A DNA stretch of 64,000 bases from DASUBV01 sp963822485 (GTDB lineage Bacteria; Actinomycetota; Actinomycetes; Streptosporangiales; Streptosporangiaceae). Shown here piece by piece: positions 56,066-64,000 of this stretch. The stretch lies in the NCBI GenBank assembly GCA_963822485.1, contig CAWGHW010000018.1, forward strand, positions 310,001 to 374,000, read 5' to 3'. The first letter of the stretch is position 1; every line of letters starts with the position of its first letter. A program made the translations under genes and the position numbers. The notes beneath the pieces are model-generated. The model saw only the letters and a list, made by a program, of their open reading frames with translations, was not told the DNA's origin and ran no database searches.

Positions 56066-57040
56066 TTACCGGGCGATGCTCACGACGAGCTTGCCGGTCG
56101 TGTGCCGGCGGGCGAAGTCCACGCAGGCTCGCGGGCCGTCGCCGAGGGTGTAGCGGCGGCCGATGGTGGCCCGGAGCGCGCCGCGGGCGGCGTGCTCGCC
56201 GACCGCGCGCATGTCGCTGAGGCGGCCCGCCAGGTCCAGCACGAACTGCAGCTCGATATCGTCGCGGCCGAGCCATTCCGGCTGCGGCACCGGAAAGGTG
56301 ATCGTGATCAGCCGGCCGCCGGGGCGCAGCGCCCGGGCGGCCGCATTCAGCTGGTCGCCGGGCCGCACCAGGTTGAGCACGACGTCGGCACCGGCCGGGT
56401 ACCCCGCCTCCGCGTAGCCGATGATCTCGTCGGCGCCCAGGCTCCGCAGCAGGCTGGCGTCGGCGTCGGGCGCGGTGGCGGTGACCCGGGCCCCGGCCGC
56501 CGCGAGCAGCGGCAGCACCGCGGTGCCGACGCCGCCGGTCGCCCCGATGACCAGCACGGTCTCGCCCGGCCGGATCCCGGCCGTGGCCATCAGCGCCAGC
56601 GCGGTCAGGCCGGTGGTGGCCAGCGCCGCGGCGTGCTCGGGCGGCAGCCCGGCCGGACGGTGCGCCAGCAGCGGCGTGCCGGCCTCGAAGACCGCGTACT
56701 CGGCCAGGGACCCGGTGCTCAGGGACGGGCTGGCGGACCCGGTCAGCGCCCGCAGCGCTCGGGGCACCGCCTGGCCGAAGATCTCGTCGCCCGGCCGGTA
56801 GGCCGTCACGCCGGGGCCGACCTCGCTGACCGTGCCGGCGAAGTCGTTGCCGGGCACGTGCGGGAACTGCAGCGTCACTGCGTCGCCGAACTCGCCGCTG
56901 GGCACGCGGACGTCGGCCGGGTTGATCGACGCCGCGGCCACGGCGACCTGGATCTGGCCCGGTCCCGGCCGGGGCGCCGGCACCTCGGCCACGGTGTACC
57001 GCTCCGGCGGCCCGTAGCCAGTCGCGACAACTGCCCTCAT
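56066..57040 (-). CDS. Zinc-free MDR NADP-quinone oxidoreductase-like protein
   Basis: 324 residues. MRAVVATGYGPPERYTVAEVPAP, INPADVRVPSGEF, PHVPGNDFAGTVSEVGPGV and the Rossmann motif VLVIGATGGVGTAVLPLLAAAGA are those of quinone oxidoreductase-type MDR enzymes; no structural zinc cysteines are present. It transfers hydride from NADPH to a quinone or an enone. It is divergent from a TetR regulator, and two copies of the same operator lie in between. Confidence 0.9.
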   Translation of the reverse strand: MRAVVATGYGPPERYTVAEVPAPRPGPGQIQVAVAAASINPADVRVPSGEFGDAVTLQFPHVPGNDFAGTVSEVGPGVTAYRPGDEIFGQAVPRALRALTGSASPSLSTGSLAEYAVFEAGTPLLAHRPAGLPPEHAAALATTGLTALALMATAGIRPGETVLVIGATGGVGTAVLPLLAAAGARVTATAPDADASLLRSLGADEIIGYAEAGYPAGADVVLNLVRPGDQLNAAARALRPGGRLITITFPVPQPEWLGRDDIELQFVLDLAGRLSDMRAVGEHAARGALRATIGRRYTLGDGPRACVDFARRHTTGKLVVSIAR

Positions 57041-57055
57041 GATGCTCCTCCAGTT

Positions 57056-57118
57056 AAACGGACCACTCGGTCATGTTCTGGACGGCACGAAGCTAACGCG
57101 AAACGGACCGCTCGGTCA
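57056..57118. promoter_or_regulatory. Duplicated TetR operator between the reductase and tetR genes
   Basis: aaacggaccactcggtca (57056-57073) and aaacggaccgctcggtca (57101-57118) differ at one base. Their cores GACCR-CT-CGGTC form a dyad. One copy is next to each divergent start. Confidence 0.8.
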
Positions 57119-57137
57119 ACTTTGTTATCGTGGCCTG

Positions 57138-57737
57138 GTGAACTCCCCTCGCCCGCTGCGCGCTGACGCGGCGCGCAACCGGGCGCTGCTGCTGGCCGCG
57201 GCCGCCGACGAGTTCGCCGAGCGCGGCCTGGACGCCTCGGTGGCCGACATCGCCCGGCGGGCGGGCGTGGGCAAGGGCACCGTGTTCCGCCACTTCCCGA
57301 CCAAGGACGACCTGATCGCCGCCATCGTCCTGGACCGGATCAGCGCGCTCAGCACGCTCGGCGAGCGGCTGCTCGGCGCGGCCGACGCCGGCCAGGCGCT
57401 GCTGGAGTTCCTGACCGCCGCCGCGCACCAGCGCCAGCAGCGCGACCTGTCATTCCTCCAGGCGGCCGGCGAGCTCAGCGCGGAGGTGGAGCGGGTCCGG
57501 GCGCACCTGTACGCGACCATCGGCGCCCTGGTCGACCGGGCCCGCGAGCACGGCGCCGTCCGCCCCGACATCACCGGCACCGACGTCATCCTGCTGATGT
57601 GCGCGCCGAACTACGTGGCCGGCTACGCGCCCGGCGCCTCGCCCGACCTGTGGCGCCGCTACCTGGCGATCATCTTCGACGGCCTGCGCCCCGAGGCCGC
57701 CCACCCGCTCCCCCTGCCGCCCCCGGCGATGTCCTGA
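57138..57737 (+). CDS. TetR family regulator of the divergent oxidoreductase
   Basis: 199 residues from the GTG at 57138. Helix-turn-helix ASVADIARRAGVGKGTVFRHFPTKDDLIAAIV, a standard TetR form, and a SCO-type C-terminal ligand domain ending FDGLRPEAAHPL. Ribosome site is weak, so it may be translated from a nearly leaderless message. Together with the duplicated operator and divergent layout it should repress the quinone reductase and itself, with a quinone-like or electrophilic inducer as the simplest guess. Confidence 0.9.
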   Translation: MNSPRPLRADAARNRALLLAAAADEFAERGLDASVADIARRAGVGKGTVFRHFPTKDDLIAAIVLDRISALSTLGERLLGAADAGQALLEFLTAAAHQRQQRDLSFLQAAGELSAEVERVRAHLYATIGALVDRAREHGAVRPDITGTDVILLMCAPNYVAGYAPGASPDLWRRYLAIIFDGLRPEAAHPLPLPPPAMS

Positions 57738-57756
57738 TCCGGAGGGCGGCCGCGGG

Positions 57757-58344
57757 TCAGGTCCGCCAGTGGTAGCCGATCGAGACGTCGACGGCGACGG
57801 CGTAAGCCAGGTACATCAGCCACGAGCCGGTGGCCAGGCGGAAAAAGCCCACCGCGCGCTCGCCCAGCGCCAGGCCGATGGAGGCGAAGAAGTCGCTGAA
57901 GTAGATCGCGAACAGGCCCACGAACAGCAGCCCGACAGGCCAGTCCGCCACCTTGAAGAACACCGTGGCACCCGCCGCCGAGAGCACCATGAACGCCACG
58001 CACATCCCGGCGCTGGTTCGCGAGTCGTTGCCGCGGTACCGGTTCCAGCCCAGGGCGAACCAGTGGATGCCGTACGCGCTGAATGCCAGCGCGGCCATGT
58101 ACAGGGGCGGCGACTTCGTGAACACCTGAAGCCAGGTCAGCCCGATGAACAAGATCGCGCCGCTGAGGAACTGGCAGAACCCCGGCATCCATACGCCCCA
58201 CACCCCGCTGGCGCGGTCCACCCGCTCGTCGCGTTTGGGCCAGCCGACCAGTTCCTGCGGCCCGTAGATCAGGTATCCGGTGCCCAGCCCGAAGAAGCCC
58301 AGGGCCAGCGGCGGGAACGCGGACGGCGTAAACGTCACGATCAT
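57757..58344 (-). CDS. GPR1/FUN34/YaaH-like acetate uptake transporter
   Basis: 195 residues with six spans. FPPLALGFFGLGTGYLIYGPQELVGWP is a variant of the N-P-A-P-L-G signature, and WMPGFCQFLSGAILFIGLTW, AALAFSAYGIHWFALG and FAIYFSDFFASIGLALG follow the order of SatP-type acetate/succinate channels. It probably moves acetate or a related carboxylate. No acetate-metabolism gene is adjacent. The following ~400 bp upstream of its start have no gene. Confidence 0.75.
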   Translation of the reverse strand: MIVTFTPSAFPPLALGFFGLGTGYLIYGPQELVGWPKRDERVDRASGVWGVWMPGFCQFLSGAILFIGLTWLQVFTKSPPLYMAALAFSAYGIHWFALGWNRYRGNDSRTSAGMCVAFMVLSAAGATVFFKVADWPVGLLFVGLFAIYFSDFFASIGLALGERAVGFFRLATGSWLMYLAYAVAVDVSIGYHWRT

Positions 58345-58742
58345 GCCATCACCTCACAGCGGGATCTGGTTGCTCACGATGCTCATCGCGATGCCCGGAG
58401 CGTCCGGCCGCGACGCGGGCGGTCATGGTGGCCGACCCTGGCGACCGGCATCGCTGCGTCATCACACTGTGACTCTCAGCTAATGTCGATCGTATGCCGA
58501 CATAACTCACCGCCCCTGGCGGGGTACCCGGCCGACGGTCAGCTCACTTCCTGCTCTGGGTGGTGGGCAGCCGCTGCTGCAGACGGCTGACCAGCGGCGG
58601 GACCCGCCAGGACCGGACGTCTCCACGATCCGCCCGCTGGCCCCCTGATCGAGCTCTCAGCGACTTAGGTACCGCTAGCCAGCTTAAACGAGGTGGTCAT
58701 GACTGAGGTCAGAGCGGTCAGCGCGGCAGATCTGGCCGGGCG
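58345..58742. other. Non-coding stretch between convergent/divergent genes
   Basis: About 400 bp with no supported gene. It has small dyads: TCACA-c-TGTGA at 58462-58472 and ATGTCG-N9-CGACAT at 58483-58503, which could be regulatory for the minus-strand transporter. A short frame from 58699 ends at 58744 and is not convincing. Confidence 0.5.
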
Positions 58743-59543
58743 ATGACCGGGCTGCCCCGGCAGGAGTGCGCGGCGATGGTCGTGGGCGGGCCGACCGCGG
58801 TGCTCGACATCGGCGGCCTGCGCATCGTCAGCGATCCGACCTTCGACGCCCCGGGGCCGCACGGCTACCTGACCAAGACCGCGGGCCCGGCGCTGTCCGA
58901 GCGCGACCTCGGCCCGGTCGACCTGGTCCTGGTCAGCCACGACGCGCACCCGGACAACCTGGATGACCGCGGCCGGAGCTTCGCGCTGGCTGCCCCGCTG
59001 GTCCTGGCCGGGCCGCTGGCGGCGGGCCGGCTGGGCCCGCCGGCGGCCGGGCTGGCCCCGTGGGCCAGCCGCGCGCTGCCCCGCGCCGACGGCGGCGGCG
59101 AGCTGACGGTGCTGGTCGTGCCCGCGGTGCACGGCCCCGAGGACGCCGAGCGCGACGCCGACGGCAACGTCAACACCGAGGTCATCGGGTTCGTGCTGTC
59201 GGGTCCCGGCCTGCCGGTGGTGTATGTCAGCGGCGACAACGCCTCCATCGCCACGGTGGCCGAGATCGCCCGCCGCGCACCCGCCATCGACGCGGCCGTG
59301 CTGCACGCCGGGGCGGCCCGGGTGCCGGGCAAGTTCCGCGGCCGGCCGCTGAGCCTGGACAGCGTCCGCGCCGCGGCCGCGGCCGCGATCCTGGGCGCGC
59401 CGGTCGTGCTGGCCGCCCACTACGACGGCTGGGTGCACTTCACCGAGAACCGCGACGACCTCCAGCGGGCCTTCGACGACGCGGGCCTGGCCGCGCGGCT
59501 GCACGCCCCCGAGCACGGCACCTGGGTGCCGCTGCGACCCTGA
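58743..59543 (+). CDS. MBL-fold hydrolase-like protein (UlaG/YtnP-type)
   Basis: 266 residues. GGPTAVLDIGGLRIVSDPTFD and VDLVLVSHDAHPDNLDD follow the UlaG/RomA-like metallo-hydrolase pattern, but the first motif is S-H-D-A-H-P-D-N rather than H-x-H-x-D-H, so one His ligand is replaced. GDNASIAT and AAHYDGWVHF supply later ligands. Start uncertain: the ATG at 58743 lacks a ribosome site and an internal ATG at 58776 is near the fold start. Function unknown. Confidence 0.8.
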   Translation: MTGLPRQECAAMVVGGPTAVLDIGGLRIVSDPTFDAPGPHGYLTKTAGPALSERDLGPVDLVLVSHDAHPDNLDDRGRSFALAAPLVLAGPLAAGRLGPPAAGLAPWASRALPRADGGGELTVLVVPAVHGPEDAERDADGNVNTEVIGFVLSGPGLPVVYVSGDNASIATVAEIARRAPAIDAAVLHAGAARVPGKFRGRPLSLDSVRAAAAAAILGAPVVLAAHYDGWVHFTENRDDLQRAFDDAGLAARLHAPEHGTWVPLRP

Positions 59544-60032
59544 TCCGCACGGCTCGCCGAGGCCGTCGACCCACCCGGCCAGGTCGCTGATCTGCATGAT
59601 GAATGTCCCGTTGGTAACACCTCGGCGTTTTATATGCGCCATTCGACTGATCTTGCGCTGTCGGAGCTCCTGCCGATGATCGTGACCGACTTTCCGCAGC
59701 ATCCTGTGGAAAGTCGGTCACGATAACGAGAGCGTGGATAACGGCGGACGGTAAACCGAGATCCGGGCGGGCCGATCGTGAGACGAGCGAGGCGGCAGGG
59801 ACTGACACAGCCATGGGGGCGGGGAGCCTGCGCGATCAGCCGCACAGAGACGCGCGGGCCCGTGCATGCCCGGCCAGCGAGTCCTCCTCGTCACCTGGCG
59901 GCAATGGCCGTTGACTCAGGCGGGCAGGCGTGTTAAGAGTGTGAAACGGCGAGGGCATAAACCAGACGGCGCTTTAGCCGTTCAGGCCAGATACTTTTTG
60001 GTATCTCATGGCGGAAAGGATGGCTGAGAATC
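59544..60032. other. AT-richer intergenic region with a large hairpin
   Basis: About 490 bp without a gene, less GC-rich than its surroundings. It holds a 20-bp hairpin (listed separately). The last ~60 bp before the ricin-like gene are AT-rich and contain AAAGGA near 60015. I see no second coding frame. Confidence 0.6.
59679..59724. terminator. 20-bp stem hairpin (19 of 20 paired)
   Basis: atcgtgaccgactttccgca (59679-59698) pairs with 59705-59724 around a six-base loop with one mismatch. It lies 136 bp after the MBL stop. It could be a terminator or the relic of a mobile inverted repeat. Confidence 0.6.
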
Positions 60033-60617
60033 ATGCGCAGACTCCCGCTGGCCGCACTGGCGGCCATCGGCCTCGTGGCTGGCATCATCGGAATTGCGGT
60101 ACCCACGCAGGCCTCGCCTGCTGCACCGGCACCAGCTGCCGCGCAGGCTCCGACTCCGGTCGGACCGGCCGGCGGGCCATCCGCCAGCACGGAGCATTAC
60201 ACCGGCACGCTGGTCTTTGTTAACTTCAGCGTGTCCCGGTGCATCGGCATCGCCGGCGGGAACGCCGGGATTTACAACTGCACGTTCGTGAACGACCAGG
60301 CGTGGCAAGTGATCGCCGCCAAGACCGTCAAGGGTAATTCCTACGCGCAGATCGAGAATGCGAAGAATCAATGCCTGGGCGTCTCGAAAACGCGGGTCGT
60401 CGGCCAGGCGTGCAATAGTGCCAACAATAGTCAGTACTGGAACAATACCGTTAAGGGCGTAGTCTGCGGCGCTGCGGCCCCGGTGGTCAACCTCGCGTCC
60501 GGTAAAGTTGTCGGAGTCGCGGGGGGCAGCACAGCCAATGGCGCGGCGGTCGTAGTGTTTTCATACCAGCACAAGTGCAACAATCAGTTCTGGATACTGA
60601 AAGCCACGCTAACCTAG
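60033..60617 (+). CDS. Secreted ricin-type lectin-like protein, AT-richer than neighbours
   Basis: 194 residues. Sec signal peptide (PLAALAAIGLVAGIIGIAVPTQA), a Pro/Ala linker to ~50, then a single beta-trefoil-like module with repeats NDQAWQV, NSQYWNN and NNQFWIL (Q-x-W) and cysteine pairs CIGI/C and QCLGV/C. Codon use is visibly less GC-biased than neighbouring genes (many aat, gaa, gta codons), a sign of transfer. It should bind a carbohydrate outside the cell. A poor ribosome site precedes the ATG. Confidence 0.75.
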   Translation: MRRLPLAALAAIGLVAGIIGIAVPTQASPAAPAPAAAQAPTPVGPAGGPSASTEHYTGTLVFVNFSVSRCIGIAGGNAGIYNCTFVNDQAWQVIAAKTVKGNSYAQIENAKNQCLGVSKTRVVGQACNSANNSQYWNNTVKGVVCGAAAPVVNLASGKVVGVAGGSTANGAAVVVFSYQHKCNNQFWILKATLT

Positions 60618-60635
60618 CCGAGACCCCGCGCCCGG

Positions 60636-61283
60636 TTACTTGCCCGTGCAGCTGCGGTAGCGGACGGCGCCGAGGTCGGCGAAGCCCGGCAGCCTGACCG
60701 AGGACTTCTGCCCGTTCACCGAGTAGGTGACACGAAACTGCAGGGGCGCCGCGGCCGGGCAGCCGACCAGCGGCCGGACGGTGGCGGTGAGCCAGGTGGT
60801 CTCGCCCGGCCCGAGCGCGACCGAGCCCGGGCTGATGATCCCGTCAGCGTCAAAGCCGCACGGGGCCCAGTGCCAGGACAGCACCCTGAGCAGGCCGGGC
60901 ACGGCGGCGGCCGGCCTGGCCGAGCGCAGCAGCACCGTCTCCGCAGACATGTTCGTGACCGGGATGCCCAGCTCCAGGTCCTTCCCGGCCTGCATTGAGC
61001 AGGTGCCGGGCTCCTGCGTCACGGCCGGGCCGGGCAGCCCGAAGAGGACCGGGCCGGGGCTCGCGGAGGACGCCGCAGACCGCGGCGCGGTCGCCATCGA
61101 CGCAGTCCTGGCGCGACCACCCGGCCGGCTTCCGATCGCGTAGCCGGCGGCGAGCCCGGCGAGCAGCGCCACGACGGCCAGGATTCCCGCGGCGCGAGAC
61201 GGCCTCCAGCCGGGGATCGTGAAGCGAGGGCCGCGCTCGCTGCCCTGCTCCACGATGTCCTCGGGAAATGACCTGCCATCCAC
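60636..61283 (-). CDS. Single-span membrane-anchored protein of unknown function
   Basis: About 215 residues from the GTG at 61283 (a GTG at 61298 is an alternative). A short cytoplasmic part (PEDIVEQGSERGPRFTIPGWRP), one membrane helix (AAGILAVVALLAGLAAGYAIGS), a Ser/Ala linker and an outside beta-rich domain with CSMQAGKDLELGIPVTNMSAETVLL, Cys pairs and W-H-W-A-P-C-G. No family recognised. It starts a few bases after the composite gene, so the two are probably co-expressed. Confidence 0.7.
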   Translation of the reverse strand: MDGRSFPEDIVEQGSERGPRFTIPGWRPSRAAGILAVVALLAGLAAGYAIGSRPGGRARTASMATAPRSAASSASPGPVLFGLPGPAVTQEPGTCSMQAGKDLELGIPVTNMSAETVLLRSARPAAAVPGLLRVLSWHWAPCGFDADGIISPGSVALGPGETTWLTATVRPLVGCPAAAPLQFRVTYSVNGQKSSVRLPGFADLGAVRYRSCTGK

Positions 61284-61309
61284 GGAAGTGATTATCACAC
61301 TCGCCCCGG

Positions 61310-63760
61310 CTAGTCTCCGGCGAGCCGGAACGCGTACCTGGCCCACCATCGCACGGTGACGTCCTCGTCCTGCGCCGCGGCGGCCTGGAAGGCGGCGCCG
61401 ACCTCGGGCTGTGCGGCCAGCAGCCGCAGGCCGCGGGCGGCGGCGCCCCGGACGGCGGGGCTGGGGTCGTGTTCCAGCCGGCTGAGCAGCACGGCGACGA
61501 CGCCGGGGTCCCGGTCGGCGGCCAGGCCGAGATCGCCGACCGCGCCGAACCGGACGATCTCGTCGGGGTCGCTGATGTCGTCGAGCAGGTCGTCGCGCTG
61601 GCCGGTGCGGCGCAGCGGCCAGGTGAGCGGGCCGAGATTCGGCCCGTCGGCGCCCAGCGCGGCCGGGCTGGCCGACGGCGCGAAGCTGCGCGGCCAGGTG
61701 ACGGCGGGGTCGGGCGGGTAACCGGGCGAGTCCACGGCGGCCTGGATCGCGGGCCAGCCGTAGCGGCGGAACGCGTCGAGCAGGTCCGCGGCGACGGGCT
61801 CGGCCGGGCTGTCGGCCCGGACCGTCCACTGGTGCCGGTTCTCGTCGCCGGGCAGCAGGGCGAGTAGCTGCATGTTCCAGTACAGCGAGCTGGTCGGCTC
61901 GTGCGCCGCGCCCAGGTGGACCCAGAACTGGACGGCCTCCCTGGTGCTGTAGCGCGACTTCTGGGTCCCGAACGAGCCGGTGTAGTCGCCGTCGCGGTAG
62001 CTGAACCAGCGCGGTCCCTTGCCGGTGAAGCCCAGCTCATGCAGGGCGGGCGCGACCAGTTCGCGCATCATGCGGTCAAACACGGTCTGGGCGGTGGGCT
62101 GGCCCGCGGCCGGGCGGCGCGCGGACGAGGAGGTGGCCGACCGACCCGGTGCCGGGCTGGCCTTGGTGCCGCCGCCGGCCTTGCCCCCGCCGGCCTTGCC
62201 CCCGCCGGCCTTGCCCCGGCCGGCCTTCGCCCCGCTGCCTGTGGCCCCGCTAGCGGGGTGCCCGCGGGGGCCCGGCGGGGGCGCGGGCGGACGGTCGGCG
62301 GGCAGCGGAGCCAGGCTGGTCCACCAGGACGGCGGCTCCGAGTCCAGCCTCAGTCCAGTGGCGTCCTGGAGCCCGGCCCGCTCCTCGGAAGTGGCCCTGG
62401 TCACCATGGCCACCGGCGGGCCCCGGTCCACGAACCACAGCCGCGGGCCGTCGGCCGGGGTCAGGTCGTTGAGGCCGGTAAACACGGCCGCGCTCAGGTA
62501 CGGACCGGGCGCGGGGATGACTATCTCCCTCTTCCCGCCCTTCATGCGTACCGACAGCGTCAGGTCGCCGGGCCGGCTGGTCCAGTCCTCCTCCTGGCTC
62601 CACAGCCGGCCCAGGGCCTTGCCGCGGATCGCCGACACCTCATCCACGAGGTGGCCGTAAATGCCATCCCCAGGCTGGACCCCGGCGTCGACGTCATCGG
62701 ACCAGGTCCGCCCGTTGTCCAGCATCAGCACGCACCCGTAGAGCCGAGCCGGGTCTAGCGGGAGGTCAGCGCCCTGGTACTCGCGCCAGGCCGCCTGGAG
62801 CCCCTGGGCCAGCTGGCTGGTGCTGCGCCTGACGGTCTCGAACCAGCCCGCCGCCCGGAACACCTCCACCGCCGCGATCAGCTCCGGGGGCGGCGCCCCC
62901 GGATTGGGCCACGCGGGCAGGGAGACGGGCAGCCGGGGGTAGCCGCGCATGGCGTGCGCATCGGCGAACACCTCCCGGGCCTCGGGAACGGCGGTGCCGC
63001 TGATCGCGCGCGCATACCCGCGCTGCAGCGTCAGGGCATACCAGGTCCGCAGCTCGCGGCCGCGGGTCCCCCGCGGCCGCGCGACGGTCTGGGTCAGGAA
63101 CTCCGCGATCTCGCCGACGAGGTCGGCCTCCGGCCGCTCCGGGTCGAAGCCGGCCACATAGCCCTGGTGCCCGGGGACGAAGAAGCACTGCCAGGCGAGC
63201 CCGGGGCGGACGGTGCCCGCGCAGTCGGCCACGATCAGCGCGAGGTCGTGGGCCACGCTTCCGACCAGCGCGTCCAGGTGCCGCGAGTAGCCACTCGAGC
63301 GCGGGCTGGCCGCCCGGTAGGCCGATCCGAGCCGGTAGAACGAGTCGCTGCTCAGGAAGCCCTGCTCGATCTCGGGGGCGGCCAGGACAGGGAACGCCCG
63401 CTGGATCCACCGGCCCAGGTCGGCGAGCCCGGCCGGGTCCTCGCGCAGCCCAGTGACCGGGGCGCCCGCCCGGGCCAGCAGCGGCAGCACCGTGGCCAGC
63501 CGATCCCGCGCGTTGTCGTTCAGCCAGGTCGCGCAGGCCTGCGTCCCCGATTGCGTCTCCAGCGCCGCCGGCCAGGGCTCCCACGGGAACCGCAGCAGCG
63601 GGTACTCCAGCGCCGGCTGGCCCGGGTCGTCGAGATGCGGCAGCGGGACCGAGGGCCGGGGCGGCCGCGCGCCCTCGATGCGCTGCCGCTTCTCCTCGGG
63701 ATCCTCGTGGAAGAACAGGACTGGCAGCCCCTCAGGGAACTCGGGCGGTCCGCTGCTCAT
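61310..63760 (-). CDS. 816-residue composite protein: unknown N-terminal domain, DUF4304-like module, HEAT-like repeats
   Basis: N-terminal ~500 residues belong to no family I recognise (LRTWYALTLQRGYARAISG, EEDWTSRPGDLTLSVRMKGG and LWFVDRGPPVAMVTRAT are distinctive pieces). A Gly/Lys/Ala linker at about 514-529 is made by a 15-bp tandem repeat (G-K-A-G-G). Residues ~555-690 resemble DUF4304 (LHELGFTGKGPRWFSYRDGDYTGSFGTQKSRYS). The last ~90 residues are two or three HEAT-like helical repeats (RFGAVGDLGLAADRDPGVVAVLL). Cytoplasmic; no catalytic motif seen. Likely co-transcribed with the following membrane-anchored gene. Confidence 0.7.
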   Translation of the reverse strand: MSSGPPEFPEGLPVLFFHEDPEEKRQRIEGARPPRPSVPLPHLDDPGQPALEYPLLRFPWEPWPAALETQSGTQACATWLNDNARDRLATVLPLLARAGAPVTGLREDPAGLADLGRWIQRAFPVLAAPEIEQGFLSSDSFYRLGSAYRAASPRSSGYSRHLDALVGSVAHDLALIVADCAGTVRPGLAWQCFFVPGHQGYVAGFDPERPEADLVGEIAEFLTQTVARPRGTRGRELRTWYALTLQRGYARAISGTAVPEAREVFADAHAMRGYPRLPVSLPAWPNPGAPPPELIAAVEVFRAAGWFETVRRSTSQLAQGLQAAWREYQGADLPLDPARLYGCVLMLDNGRTWSDDVDAGVQPGDGIYGHLVDEVSAIRGKALGRLWSQEEDWTSRPGDLTLSVRMKGGKREIVIPAPGPYLSAAVFTGLNDLTPADGPRLWFVDRGPPVAMVTRATSEERAGLQDATGLRLDSEPPSWWTSLAPLPADRPPAPPPGPRGHPASGATGSGAKAGRGKAGGGKAGGGKAGGGTKASPAPGRSATSSSARRPAAGQPTAQTVFDRMMRELVAPALHELGFTGKGPRWFSYRDGDYTGSFGTQKSRYSTREAVQFWVHLGAAHEPTSSLYWNMQLLALLPGDENRHQWTVRADSPAEPVAADLLDAFRRYGWPAIQAAVDSPGYPPDPAVTWPRSFAPSASPAALGADGPNLGPLTWPLRRTGQRDDLLDDISDPDEIVRFGAVGDLGLAADRDPGVVAVLLSRLEHDPSPAVRGAAARGLRLLAAQPEVGAAFQAAAAQDEDVTVRWWARYAFRLAGD
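62174..62218. repeat. 15-bp in-frame tandem repeat in the composite protein linker
   Basis: gccggccttgccccc occurs three times and a diverged fourth follows. On the minus strand it encodes G-K-A-G-G units. Confidence 0.9.
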
Positions 63761-63888
63761 GGGGCAGAGTGAACCAGGCGGCTACGACATTCCGCGATGA
63801 CCTTCCGGAACGTCGGCGGCAATGGCTCGGCGGGCCACGGCGCGTAGAATGTGGTGGGCCGAACGGGCCGGCCGGACGGGAGCCATCG

Positions 63889-64000
63889 ATGCAGCCACTG
63901 GCGATTTTCGTGATCGCGTCCGGCCTGGTCATGGTCATCGGCGTCTTGGCCACGCTGGTCTGGACCCGGCGCGACATCAGGCCCGCTCGCGCCCGCATCA
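63889..64000 (+). CDS. Membrane-anchored protein, N-terminal fragment
   Basis: The ATG at 63889 is preceded by a GGGAG site. The 37 visible codons give MQPLAIFVIASGLVMVIGV and LATLVWTRRDIRPARARI, one membrane helix and then a basic stretch. The gene runs past the window. The family cannot be judged. Confidence 0.6.
   Translation, partial: MQPLAIFVIASGLVMVIGVLATLVWTRRDIRPARARI

Noticed and set aside
1..64000. tRNA, rRNA, insertion sequences, prophage or a biosynthetic gene cluster
   Set aside because: No tRNA-like T-loop patterns, transposase or integrase motifs, or PKS/NRPS domains were seen on either strand.

Overview
The window is very GC-rich, strongly C/G-biased at third codon positions and densely packed. 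It carries several actinobacterial signatures: a DUF574-type SAM methyltransferase, BlaI/BlaR and TetR regulators, DevS-type sensor kinases with a DosR-like box, a KstR-like box before a FadD19-type ligase, and many GTG starts. I read it as chromosomal accessory sequence from a Streptomyces/Streptosporangiales-like actinomycete. I saw no rRNA, tRNA, CRISPR array, insertion sequence or phage genes.

Layout. 1-9.1 kb: two GNAT acetyltransferases, an MFS exporter, a lipoprotein, a P-loop kinase-like protein, a polytopic membrane protein, a CE7-like esterase, a broken GrpB gene, and a TetR/14-TM exporter pair around a shared promoter. 9.1-16.2 kb: GH5 hydrolase, YciI-like protein, broken FAD monooxygenase, trehalose-6-phosphate synthase, SGNH lipase and a YihY membrane protein. 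16.2-21.1 kb: four consecutive luciferase-like (LLM) oxidoreductases on the minus strand, with seven apparent one-base insertions. 21.2-30.6 kb: a redox block of two DevS-like histidine kinases (one with the heme-GAF histidine), a free-standing decarboxylase 'wing' domain, a DosR-like box, an RNA methylase-like gene, cytochrome bd oxidase (cydAB) and a divergent blaI/blaR pair sharing a double operator. 30.6-43.8 kb: methyltransferases, VOC proteins, a FadA6-like thiolase, MFS, GH28, a sulfite-exporter-type permease with divergent MocR regulator, and small regulators. 43.7-51.1 kb: a WAVG-repeat secreted protein, a FadD19-like acyl-CoA ligase behind a KstR-like palindrome, a large secreted SGNH protein and a NarL-type two-component pair. 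51.3-64 kb: Tat-exported phospholipase C-like enzyme, MFS/ArsR pair with a 34-bp dyad, MBL hydrolases, quinone reductase/TetR pair with duplicated operators, acetate-transporter-like protein, an AT-richer ricin-like secreted gene, a membrane-anchored protein and an 816-aa composite protein with HEAT-like repeats.

Two features run through the whole window. About fourteen genes or gene ends need a single-base correction, nearly always at a CG dinucleotide where dropping either base restores the frame. Short tandem repeats of 9-18 bp occur in at least ten places, often beside stop codons. The first most likely reflects consensus error or recent decay, so frameshifted genes are given as reconstructed loci. 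The most coherent functional unit is the 21.2-30.6 kb oxygen/redox block.
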